Shown here piece by piece: positions 39,525 to 48,723 of a stretch of 64,000 nucleotides of DNA (the first letter of the stretch is position 1; each line of letters begins with the position of its first letter). The position numbers and the translations under genes were made by a program. The stretch is from Azospira restricta. Its GTDB lineage: Bacteria > Pseudomonadota > Gammaproteobacteria > Burkholderiales > Rhodocyclaceae. The DNA lies in NCBI RefSeq assembly GCF_016858125.1, contig NZ_CP064781.1, positions 3,357,501 to 3,421,500 of the forward strand. The letters run 5' to 3'. Below the pieces are notes generated by a model. The model saw only the letters and a program-made list of their open reading frames with translations, did not search any database and had not been told where the DNA came from.

Positions 39525-40628
39525 ATGCCCACCCGCCTTCCGACCCGACTCAAGACCACCCGCCTGCCGGCCATTCTCGTTGCGCTCGCGCTCGGGCTCG
39601 CTGCCCCGCTCGCGCAAGCCGACAACCTCGCCGACATCCAGAAGCTGATGAAGGCCGGCCAGTACCCGCAGGCGCTCGAGAAGACCGACGCCTACATCGC
39701 CGGCAAGCCGCGCGACGCGCAGGGCCGCTTCATGAAGGGCCTGATCCTGACCGAGATGAACCGCCCGGCCGACGCCATCGCGGTGTTCACCAAGCTCACC
39801 GAGGATTATCCCGAGCTGCCCGAGCCGTACAACAACCTGGCCGTGCTCTACGCGCAGCAGAAGCAGTACGACAAGGCGCGCACCGCGCTGGAGATGGCGA
39901 TCCGCACGCACCCGGCCTACGCCATCGCCTACGAGAACCTCGGCGACGTCTATGCCAAGCTCGCCAGCCAGGCCTACGACAAGGCGCTGCAGCTGGATTC
40001 CAACAACGCCGCGGCACAGGGCAAGCTGTCGCTGATCCGCGACCTGGTCAGCACCAACGTGCGCCCGGGCAGCAAGCCTGCCGCCGCTGCGAAACCGGCC
40101 GAACCGGTCAAGGTCGCCGCCGCCGAGCCGGCGAAGCCCGCGGCCGAACCGCCGAAGCCGGCCGCCGCCACCGTCGTCCCGGTCTCCCCGGCGGCGGTGA
40201 CGCCGGCGAGGCCCATGGAAGCCCCGAAGGCCGCCGACAAGCCGGCGGAGAAACCGGCCGCCCCGGCCAAGCCGGCGAACGACGCCGCCGCCGGCGAGGC
40301 GGACGCGGCTGCCGCCGTGCAGAGCTGGGCCGCCGCCTGGTCGAAGAAGGACGTCAAGGCCTACCTCGCGCACTACGCGCCCGACTTCCAGACGCCCAAC
40401 GGCATGCCGCGCAAGGCCTGGGAGGCCGAGCGCCAGCAGCGCATCGACAAGCCGGGCAAGATCCAGGTCAGCGTCGACGACCTCAAGGTCTCGGTCGACG
40501 GCAACAAGGCGACGGTCAAGTTCCGCCAGAACTACAAGTCGGCGACGCTCAGCTCGTCCGCCGGCAAGACCCTGGTGCTGATCCGCGCCGGCAGCAAGTG
40601 GCTGATCCAGCAGGAGCGCGTCGGCTGA
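39525..40628 (+). CDS. Exported TPR protein with C-terminal NTF2-like domain
   Basis: 367 residues. A signal peptide (about 1-32, ending APLAQA) is followed by three or four tetratricopeptide-like repeats (33-165; [27 protein letters not shown] in pieces). A long A/P/K-rich spacer (about 180-255) follows, then an NTF2-like domain (about 262-367; [34 protein letters not shown]). The same kind of C-terminal domain ends the L,D-transpeptidase encoded next, whose start overlaps this stop. A shared role in peptidoglycan cross-linking at the envelope is inferred from that pairing. Confidence 0.8.
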   Translation: MPTRLPTRLKTTRLPAILVALALGLAAPLAQADNLADIQKLMKAGQYPQALEKTDAYIAGKPRDAQGRFMKGLILTEMNRPADAIAVFTKLTEDYPELPEPYNNLAVLYAQQKQYDKARTALEMAIRTHPAYAIAYENLGDVYAKLASQAYDKALQLDSNNAAAQGKLSLIRDLVSTNVRPGSKPAAAAKPAEPVKVAAAEPAKPAAEPPKPAAATVVPVSPAAVTPARPMEAPKAADKPAEKPAAPAKPANDAAAGEADAAAAVQSWAAAWSKKDVKAYLAHYAPDFQTPNGMPRKAWEAERQQRIDKPGKIQVSVDDLKVSVDGNKATVKFRQNYKSATLSSSAGKTLVLIRAGSKWLIQQERVG

Positions 40629-41830
40629 TGAGGCGGCTCGCCTTCGGTGGCCTGCTGCTGGCCATCGCTGCCGTCGCCCCGGCGCTCTCCATTTCCGGCC
40701 GCTCGGGCGCGCTGCCGCAGACCTACTCGGATTCCGGCCCGGAAGCGCAGCTGATGCGCGTCTACCAGGAGATCGAGAAGAACCGCCTCGACAAGGCGCT
40801 CGAGCTGACCGAGTCGCTGCTGCGCCAGCACCCCAACTTCCGCCTCGGCCACCTGATCAAGGGCGACCTGCTGCTCGCCCGCACGCGCCCGATCTCGACG
40901 CTGGGCAACGCCGCCAACGCGCCGGCCGACCGCCTCGCCGACCTGCGCGAGGAGGCCGTCGCCCGCCTCAAGGGCCACCGCCAGAAGCCGTCGGCCAACG
41001 CCGTGCCGCGCTACCTGCTGCAGATGCAGCCGGACCAGAAGCACGCGGTCGTCGTCGACACGCAGAAGGCGCGCCTCTACCTCTACGAGAACGACAAGGG
41101 CCGGCCGCGCTTCGTCGCCGACTACTACATCAGCCACGGCAAGCTCGGCGCCGAGAAAGTGCGCGAGGGCGACAAGAAGACGCCGGTCGGCGTCTACCAC
41201 GTCACCACCAGCCTGCCGCGACAGAAGCTGACCGACTTCTACGGCAGCGGCGCCTTCCCGATCAACTACCCGAACGAGTGGGACAAGCGGCAGGGCCGCA
41301 ACGGCCACGGCATCTGGCTGCACGGCACGCCGTCCGACACCTTCTCGCGGCCGCCGAAGGCCTCCGACGGCTGCGTCGTGCTCGCCAACCAGGACCTCGA
41401 CGCGCTCGCCAAGAACCTGCAGCCGGGGCTGACGCCGGTGATCATCAGCAACGAGATCGAATGGCTGTCGCTCGACGACTGGCAGGCCGAGCGCGAATCG
41501 CTCAACAAAAAGCTCGCCGAATGGCGCGCCGACTGGGAGAGCCGCGACACCGAGCGTTTCCTGCGCCACTACTCGAAGAAGTTCCAGTCGGGCAAGCAGG
41601 GCCTCGCCGAGTTCGCGCAACAGAAGCGCCAGGTCAACGCCGGCAAGGAATGGATCAAGGTGAAGACCGAGAACCTCTCGATGTTCCGCAACCCGGGCAA
41701 GGAGGAGCTGGTGGTCGTCACCTTCGAGCAGGACTACCGCAGCAACAACCTGTCCAACCAGATGAAGAAACGCCAGTACTGGATCCGCGAGGACGGGACC
41801 TGGAAGATCGTTTACGAAGGAGCCGCATGA
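40628..41830 (+). CDS. L,D-transpeptidase (YkuD) with C-terminal NTF2-like domain
   Basis: 400 residues. Signal peptide or anchor at 1-22, helical region, then a YkuD domain (about 135-270) with H232 in IWLHGTPSD and the nucleophile C249 in SDGCVVL. L,D-transpeptidases make 3-3 cross-links or attach proteins to peptidoglycan. The C-terminal 110 residues ([18 protein letters not shown] onward) are NTF2-like, as in the upstream TPR protein. The ATG overlaps the upstream TGA, and ppiA overlaps this stop, so the three are translationally coupled. Confidence 0.88.
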   Translation: MRRLAFGGLLLAIAAVAPALSISGRSGALPQTYSDSGPEAQLMRVYQEIEKNRLDKALELTESLLRQHPNFRLGHLIKGDLLLARTRPISTLGNAANAPADRLADLREEAVARLKGHRQKPSANAVPRYLLQMQPDQKHAVVVDTQKARLYLYENDKGRPRFVADYYISHGKLGAEKVREGDKKTPVGVYHVTTSLPRQKLTDFYGSGAFPINYPNEWDKRQGRNGHGIWLHGTPSDTFSRPPKASDGCVVLANQDLDALAKNLQPGLTPVIISNEIEWLSLDDWQAERESLNKKLAEWRADWESRDTERFLRHYSKKFQSGKQGLAEFAQQKRQVNAGKEWIKVKTENLSMFRNPGKEELVVVTFEQDYRSNNLSNQMKKRQYWIREDGTWKIVYEGAA

Positions 41831-42399
41831 TGCTGAAGAAAGTTTCCCTGCTCGCCGCCGCGCTGGCCGCATCCGCCATTTCAGCCGCGGCCTGGGCCGG
41901 CCCGAAGGTCGAGATGCAGACCAGCGCCGGCCGCCTGGTGATCGAGCTCGACGACGCGAAGGCGCCGGCGACGGTGAAGAACTTCCTCGCCTACGCCGGC
42001 GAGGGCTTCTACAACGGCACCGTGTTCCACCGCGTGATCCCCGGCTTCATGATCCAGGGTGGCGGCTTCACCGCCGACATGGCGCAGAAGCCGACCAAGG
42101 CGCCCATCCAGAACGAGGCGAAGAACGGCCTGAAGAACGCCCGCGGCACGATCGCCATGGCGCGCACGCAGGACCCGCACTCGGCGACCGCGCAGTTCTT
42201 CATCAACCACGCCGACAACGCGCCGCTCGACTACCCGTCGCGCGACGGCTGGGGCTACGCGGTGTTCGGCAAGGTCAGCGAAGGCCTCGACGTCGTCGAC
42301 AGGATCGCGCAGGTGAAGACCGGCAACCGCGGCTTCCACCAGAACGTGCCGCTCGAACCGGTGACTATCCAGTCGGTCAAAATCCTCTCCGAAAAGTAA
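41827..42399 (+). CDS. ppiA: Periplasmic peptidyl-prolyl cis-trans isomerase A (cyclophilin)
   Basis: 190 residues. Signal peptide (about 1-24, ending AAAWA) then a cyclophilin domain with catalytic [15 protein letters not shown] and ATAQFFIN. It isomerises proline peptide bonds in the periplasm. It overlaps the L,D-transpeptidase stop; two adjacent ATGs are possible starts. It is followed 18 bases later by the cytoplasmic paralogue ppiB. Confidence 0.93.
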   Translation: MMLKKVSLLAAALAASAISAAAWAGPKVEMQTSAGRLVIELDDAKAPATVKNFLAYAGEGFYNGTVFHRVIPGFMIQGGGFTADMAQKPTKAPIQNEAKNGLKNARGTIAMARTQDPHSATAQFFINHADNAPLDYPSRDGWGYAVFGKVSEGLDVVDRIAQVKTGNRGFHQNVPLEPVTIQSVKILSEK

Positions 42400-42417
42400 C
42401 CCAAGCAAGGAACCCCC

Positions 42418-42915
42418 ATGTCCCAGGTCAAGCTCACCACCAACTTCGGCGTCATCACCCTCAAGCTCGACGCCGAGAAGGCCCCGAAAACCGTCGAGAA
42501 CTTCCTCGCCTACGTCGCCGCCGGCCATTACGACAACACCATCTTCCACCGCGTGATCAAGGGCTTCATGATCCAGGGCGGCGGCTTCGAGCCGGGCATG
42601 AAGCAGAAGGACACGCGCGCGCCGATCGACAACGAGGCGGCCAACGGCCTGAAGAACAAGCGCGGCACGATCGCCATGGCGCGCACCGGCGACCCGCACT
42701 CGGCGACCGCCCAGTTCTTCATCAACGTCGTCGACAACGACTTCCTCGACTTCAAGGCGCCGTCCGGCAACGGCTGGGGCTACTGCGTCTTCGGCGAGGT
42801 CGTCGACGGCCTCGACGTGATCGACCAGATCAAGGGCGTGCGCACCGGCAACAAGGGCTTCCACCAGGACGTCCCGGTCGACGACGTGATCATCGAGAAG
42901 GCCGAGGCGGTTTGA
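42418..42915 (+). CDS. ppiB: Cytoplasmic peptidyl-prolyl cis-trans isomerase B (cyclophilin)
   Basis: 165 residues without a signal peptide, otherwise closely similar to the preceding ppiA product: [29 protein letters not shown] and a tryptophan-bearing [11 protein letters not shown]. The tandem pair looks like an old duplication in which only the first copy carries an export signal. A good AAGGA ribosome site precedes it. The stop overlaps the TTG start of lpxH, an order common in betaproteobacteria. Confidence 0.95.
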   Translation: MSQVKLTTNFGVITLKLDAEKAPKTVENFLAYVAAGHYDNTIFHRVIKGFMIQGGGFEPGMKQKDTRAPIDNEAANGLKNKRGTIAMARTGDPHSATAQFFINVVDNDFLDFKAPSGNGWGYCVFGEVVDGLDVIDQIKGVRTGNKGFHQDVPVDDVIIEKAEAV

Positions 42916-43655
42916 TCCTCTTCGTCTCCGACCTGCACCTCTCGGCGCAGACCCCGGAACTCAACGCCCTCTTCCTGAAATTCCTCGGCGGCCGCGCGCG
43001 CGCCGCCGAGGCGCTGTACATCCTCGGCGACCTGTTCGAGTATTGGGTCGGCGACGACGATCTCGATGACCCGGTGCACGCTGCGGTCGTCGCCGCGTTG
43101 CGCGACTTGAGCGGCGCCGGCGTCGCGGTCAACGTGATGCGCGGCAACCGCGACTTCCTGCTCGGCGAGTCCTTCGCCGCCGCCGCCGGCGCCCGCCTGC
43201 TGCCCGACCCCTACGTGCTGTCGACGCCGGAATGGCAGTTCGTGCTGTCGCACGGCGACGCGCTGTGCACCGACGACCGCGACTATCAGGCCTTCCGCGC
43301 GCAGTCGCGCAGCCCGCAATGGCAGGCCGCCTTCCTGCAGAAGCCGCTCGCCGAACGGCACGCGATCGCCCGCGCGCTGCGCGAACGGAGCGAAGCCGGC
43401 AAGGCCGACAAGGCCGGCCGCGCCGACTACCTGATGGACGTGAACGCCGGCGCCACCGACGACTTCCTGCGCGAACACGGCTACGCCACCTTCATCCACG
43501 GCCACACGCACCGGCCGGCGACGCACGACCACATCGTCGACGGCATCCACGTCGAGCGCTGGGTGCTCGCCGACTGGCACGACGAAAACGGCAGCGCCCG
43601 CGGCGAATGCCTGGCCTGGGACGGCGAGCGGCTCAGCCGCGAGCGCTTGACCTGA
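42912..43655 (+). CDS. lpxH: UDP-2,3-diacylglucosamine diphosphatase LpxH
   Basis: 247 residues. It hydrolyses UDP-2,3-diacylglucosamine to lipid X in lipid A synthesis. The calcineurin-like metal motifs are all visible: SDLHLS (6-11), [20 protein letters not shown] and HGHTHRP. The start appears to be TTG (42912-42914), overlapping the ppiB TGA, which fits translational coupling; no later ATG would keep the first metal motif. Confidence 0.94.
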   Translation: MILFVSDLHLSAQTPELNALFLKFLGGRARAAEALYILGDLFEYWVGDDDLDDPVHAAVVAALRDLSGAGVAVNVMRGNRDFLLGESFAAAAGARLLPDPYVLSTPEWQFVLSHGDALCTDDRDYQAFRAQSRSPQWQAAFLQKPLAERHAIARALRERSEAGKADKAGRADYLMDVNAGATDDFLREHGYATFIHGHTHRPATHDHIVDGIHVERWVLADWHDENGSARGECLAWDGERLSRERLT

Positions 43656-43674
43656 ACCCGCGGCTGCGGCAGAA

Positions 43675-43814
43675 TTCGTCTACCCCAAAGGGGAGTAGCT
43701 GGATCGACCGGTCGTCAATACGAGAGGAAGCTCTCCGGCCTGTCGGGCAAGCGGCAAGCGCAACGCGCGCCGCCTCTGCAAGCGAGACCTTTGCCGCCCG
43801 GCAAAGGTCTTTTT
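43675..43814 (+). ncRNA. yybP-ykoY manganese riboswitch
   Basis: The spacer after lpxH has the hallmark ACCCCAAAGGGGAGTAGC (43682-43699), followed by a paired region GACCGGTCGTC, CGAGAGGAAGCTCTCCGG, and the 3' conserved GCAAGCGAGACCTTTGCC segment. These are the conserved parts of the yybP-ykoY family, which binds Mn2+. The 3' part overlaps an intrinsic terminator, so the likely mode is Mn2+-dependent antitermination. It controls the next genes, a small ORF and an Alx/TerC transporter, which fits the family's role in manganese efflux. Confidence 0.88.
43785..43814 (+). terminator. Riboswitch terminator stem
   Basis: A perfect 11-bp stem AGACCTTTGCC with GGCAAAGGTCT (loop GCCC) followed by TTTTC. 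It is the expression platform of the riboswitch and lies 66 bases before the small ORF. Confidence 0.88.
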
Positions 43815-43879
43815 CGTTGACGCGCCGGTGTCGGCAAGGGGCTTCGACAGCAACCCTTTTTCGACATGGAGCCGACACA

Positions 43880-44086
43880 ATGAAAATCCCCAGCCTCTCC
43901 AACCTCATCCGTCTTGCCCTGCTGCGCGGCCTGATGCGCCTCGGCGGCTTCATCCTGCGGCGCGCCGCGGCATCCACCATGCGCCCCGCCCGTGCCCATG
44001 CGCAGCGCGCGGCCCACGCCGCGCCGGGCCGCGTCATCGACGGCGAATTCCGCCGCGTCGATCCCCGCCACCACAACAGCTGGTAA
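43880..44086 (+). CDS. Small basic protein between the Mn2+ riboswitch and the Alx transporter
   Basis: 68 residues. The first 35 form a potential amphipathic or membrane-associated helix (LIRLALLRGLMRLGGFILRRAA), the rest is basic with a short conserved-looking end GRVIDGEFRRVD. There is no recognisable domain. It begins 66 bases after the riboswitch terminator and ends ten bases before the Alx ATG, with GGAGG next to its stop, so it is cotranscribed and probably coupled. Coding is supported by position, start context and GC pattern, but not by any family I know. It could be a small partner of the transporter. Confidence 0.6.
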   Translation: MKIPSLSNLIRLALLRGLMRLGGFILRRAAASTMRPARAHAQRAAHAAPGRVIDGEFRRVDPRHHNSW

Positions 44087-44096
44087 GGAGGCCGCC

Positions 44097-45051
44097 ATGG
44101 AAGGCATTGCCAACGGCTGGATGTGGGCCGGTTTCGCGCTGTTCGTCGTCGTCGCCATCACCGTCGACCTGCTCGCACTGGAAAAGAAGGGCGCGCACGC
44201 GGTCGGCGTGCGCGAGGCGCTCGGCTGGTCGCTGCTGTGGGTCGCGCTGGCGCTGGTCTTCAACGCCGGGCTGTGGTTCTGGCTCGACCAGACCGCCGGC
44301 CGCGAGCTCGCCAACCTGAAGGCGACCGAGTTCCTGACCGGCTACCTGATCGAGAAATCGCTGTCGGTCGACAACATCTTCGTTTTCCTGATGCTGTTCA
44401 CCGCCTTCGCCGTGCCGGCCGAGCTGCAGAAGCGGGCGCTGATCATCGGCGTCATCGGCGCCGTCGTGCTGCGCGCGATCATGATCCTGATCGGTGCCTG
44501 GCTGATCGCGCAGTTCCACTGGATCCTCTACCTGTTCGGCGCCTTCCTGCTGATCACCGGCATCAAGATGATCTGGGCCGCCGACCACGAGCCGGACCTG
44601 GAGAAGAACCCGATCCTGAAATGGATGCGCGGCCACCTGAAGATCACCAAGGAGTTCGTCGGCGAGAAGCTGTGGCTGACGAAGGACGGCGCCCGCTGGT
44701 TCACGCCGCTGTTCGTCGTCGTCGTGCTGATCGGCATCACCGACGTCATCTTCGCGGTAGACTCCATCCCGGCGATCTTCGCCATCACCACCGACCCGTT
44801 CATCGTCATGACCTCGAACATCTTCGCGATCCTCGGCCTCAGGGCGCTGTACTTCCTGCTCGCCGACCTCGCCGGCCGCTTCCACCTGCTGAAGTACGGC
44901 CTGGCGCTGGTACTGATCTTCATCGGCACGAAGATGCTGGTCGTCGAATGGTTCAAGATCCCGGTGTTCCTGTCGCTCGGCGTCGTCGCGGCAATCCTCG
45001 TCGCCTCGATCGCCGCGTCGTGGCTGATTCCGGAGAAGAAGGAAATGGCGA

Positions 45052-45059
<8 letters not shown>
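44097..45059 (+). CDS. alx: Alx/TerC-family integral membrane protein (manganese efflux type)
   Basis: 320 residues with about nine hydrophobic segments. TerC family signatures are present: KSLSVDNIFVFLMLF near residue 88 and the second copy GITDVIFAVDSIPAIFAIT near 220, with acidic residues inside membrane segments that could bind metal. E. coli Alx of this type exports Mn2+ and is under a yybP-ykoY riboswitch, as here. A strong AAGGAGG ribosome site precedes it. Its stop overlaps the recQ GTG start. Substrate is inferred from family and riboswitch. Confidence 0.92.
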
Positions 45060-46878
<1,819 letters not shown>

Positions 46879-47048
46879 GGCGCCGGCCCCGCTCGCGGCC
46901 GAGCCCGCCGCACGACCCGGACGTTTTTCCAGAACTGCCCGCCGCCCGCCGCGGCGCGCGCCATTCAGCACCCGACCTCGCGCGATCCGCGCTCGACTGC
47001 ACACGCCGCCCCACCCGCAATTACGCACTGCGCAACGGATTGCAAGAC

Positions 47049-47065
47049 TGAAAGCAAACTGACAG
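47049..47065 (+). promoter_or_regulatory. Putative TctD box upstream of the porin
   Basis: TGAAAG-CAAAC-TGACAG, two half-sites 11 bp apart, with one mismatch in the second. Ten bases later comes AAAGAT, a weak -10. It has the same orientation and spacing as the four other boxes in the region. It lies in the 251-base recQ-porin spacer, which otherwise shows no gene. Confidence 0.5.
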
Positions 47066-47129
47066 CTAACTTCGGAAAGATGCGTCCAGCGTTCGTTGGA
47101 ACGCCCACGCAAACAACTGGAGGATTCTG

Positions 47130-48146
47130 ATGAGAAGAAAGCTTTTGGCCGCCGCATCGCTGGCCGCCGTGTCGGGGCTGGCCGCCGCGCAGAGCAACGT
47201 GACCGTCTACGGCATCGTCGACGCCAACTACACCTACAACTCCGGCGGCGACAGGCACTTCGCCGGCGTCGACTCGGGCGGCATCAGCGGCTCGCGCCTC
47301 GGCTTCCGCGGCAGCGAGGAGCTGGGCAACGGCCTGAAGGCGATCTTCACGCTCGAATACGGCCTGAAGGTGGACACCAACACCGGCGTCGCCTCGGCCC
47401 GCCAGCAGTTCGTCGGCCTGCAGAGCAACCGCTGGGGCACGGTGATGGCCGGCTACGTCTACAGCCCGGCCGACGACTTCAACTCCGATTACGACGGCCT
47501 GTCGAACTCGGGCCTGCTCTCGGCGCGCTCGAACATGCTCAACGACGGCGGCTTCTCGACCAAGACCGACGACACCTTCCAGAACGCGGTCGGCTACATC
47601 TCGCCGGAATTCGGCGGCGTCACGCTGCGCGCGGTGGTCGGCAAGGGCGAGCAGACGGTCAGCCCGCGCGAGACCAAGCTGGCACTGGGCGCCGAATACA
47701 AGGCCGGCCCGTTCAAGGCGGCGATCCTGCACCACGACGTCGACAACATCGGCGGCACGCTGCCCAAGCGCGACCTCAGCGAGACCGTGCTCGGCGCCGC
47801 CTACGACTTCAAGGTGGCGATGCTGATGGCCACCTACGCGTCGAAGAAGCTCACCGACCGCGACCGCGACAACACCTGGTCGGTCGGCGCCCGCGTCCCG
47901 GTCGGCAACGGCTCGGTCCGCCTCAGCTACGCCAAGCTCGACATGTCCGCCGACAACGGCAACAAGGACGCCAGCGGCTGGACGGTCGCCTACTTCCACG
48001 ACCTGTCGAAGCGCACCACGCTGTACACCGGCTACCACGCGCTGAACAACGCCAGCCTCGCCAACTACGACCACGAGCAGGTCAAGGGCCTGACCGCGGG
48101 CGACAACGCCCGGCTGTTCACGGTCGGCATGCGCCACCGCTTCTAA
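47130..48146 (+). CDS. Outer-membrane porin (Gram-negative general porin family)
   Basis: 338 residues. Signal peptide (1-21, ending GLAAA), then a beta-barrel of the betaproteobacterial OmpC-like family: SNVTVYGIVDANYTY at the mature N-terminus, SGGISGSRLGFRGSEELGNGLKA, and the terminal phenylalanine of RHRF needed for BAM insertion. It should allow small anions or other solutes through the outer membrane. An upstream TctD-like box and the neighbouring tricarboxylate genes suggest a tricarboxylate route, in the way OpdH serves Pseudomonas, although OpdH belongs to a different porin family. AACTGGAGGA precedes the ATG. Confidence 0.93.
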   Translation: MRRKLLAAASLAAVSGLAAAQSNVTVYGIVDANYTYNSGGDRHFAGVDSGGISGSRLGFRGSEELGNGLKAIFTLEYGLKVDTNTGVASARQQFVGLQSNRWGTVMAGYVYSPADDFNSDYDGLSNSGLLSARSNMLNDGGFSTKTDDTFQNAVGYISPEFGGVTLRAVVGKGEQTVSPRETKLALGAEYKAGPFKAAILHHDVDNIGGTLPKRDLSETVLGAAYDFKVAMLMATYASKKLTDRDRDNTWSVGARVPVGNGSVRLSYAKLDMSADNGNKDASGWTVAYFHDLSKRTTLYTGYHALNNASLANYDHEQVKGLTAGDNARLFTVGMRHRF

Positions 48147-48158
48147 GCCGTCCTCGCC

Positions 48159-48216
48159 GCCCCCGGCAGCCGCGGCTCGCCGGGGGCCACCCCAGCCGGC
48201 CAGGCCCTGGCCGGCT
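48159..48216. repeat. Two strong hairpins between convergent porin and thioesterase genes
   Basis: GCCCCCGGC pairs with GCCGGGGGC (48159-48187) and AGCCGGCCAG pairs with CTGGCCGGCT (48194-48216). No T-run follows either. They sit just after the porin stop and may end transcription from both sides. Confidence 0.55.
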
Positions 48217-48305
48217 CCTCCCGATTCCAGACGCCTTCCTGCCGCCGCCCTCGATCGGGCGTCGCCGGCGGCCGCCTTGCCGGCACCGGCCGGCGGCGCG
48301 CGTGC

Positions 48306-48713
48306 CTACGCCTTGTCGCCGGAGGCGAGCGGCGGCACCACCCGCGGCCGGCCACCCTGGTCGAGGGCGACGAAGACGAAGGTGGCGTCGGTGACGCGCA
48401 CCTGCTCCTCGCCGTCGCGCGAGCGCCGCCAGGCCTCGACCTGGATGGTCATCGAGGTACGCCCGACGCGGGTGATCTCGGCGTAGAGGCTGACCTCGTC
48501 GCCGATATACACCGGGTGCAGGAAGGTGATGCTGTCCACCGACACCGTGGCGCAGCGGCAGCGGGCGCGGCGCGCGGCGACGTTGCCGGCGGCCAAATCC
48601 ATCTGCGCCATCAGCCAGCCGCCGAAGATGTCGCCGGCCGGATTGGCGTCGGCCGGCATGGCGATGGTGCGGATCGCGGGTTCGCCGCGCGGGCGGACGG
48701 GGGCTTCGGTCAT
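48306..48713 (-). CDS. Acyl-CoA thioesterase, YciA-type hotdog
   Basis: 135 residues. Hotdog fold thioesterase with the family block PADANPAGDIFGGWLMAQMD, carrying the catalytic aspartate and the N of NPAGD; later VDSITFLHPVYIGDEV and AEITRVGRTSM. YciA-type enzymes hydrolyse short and medium acyl-CoAs. GGAGAACAGC precedes the chosen ATG, ten bases after the stop of the lyase large subunit, so it is the third gene of that operon. It may release CoA from a product or side product of the lyase; this is inference from position. Confidence 0.87.
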   Translation of the reverse strand: MTEAPVRPRGEPAIRTIAMPADANPAGDIFGGWLMAQMDLAAGNVAARRARCRCATVSVDSITFLHPVYIGDEVSLYAEITRVGRTSMTIQVEAWRRSRDGEEQVRVTDATFVFVALDQGGRPRVVPPLASGDKA

Positions 48714-48723
48714 GCTGTTCTCC

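Noticed and set aside
40045-40330. Tandem repeat or frameshift in the Ala/Pro/Lys-rich part of the TPR protein
   Set aside because: The low-complexity linker stays in frame and leads into a normal C-terminal domain; it is a flexible spacer.
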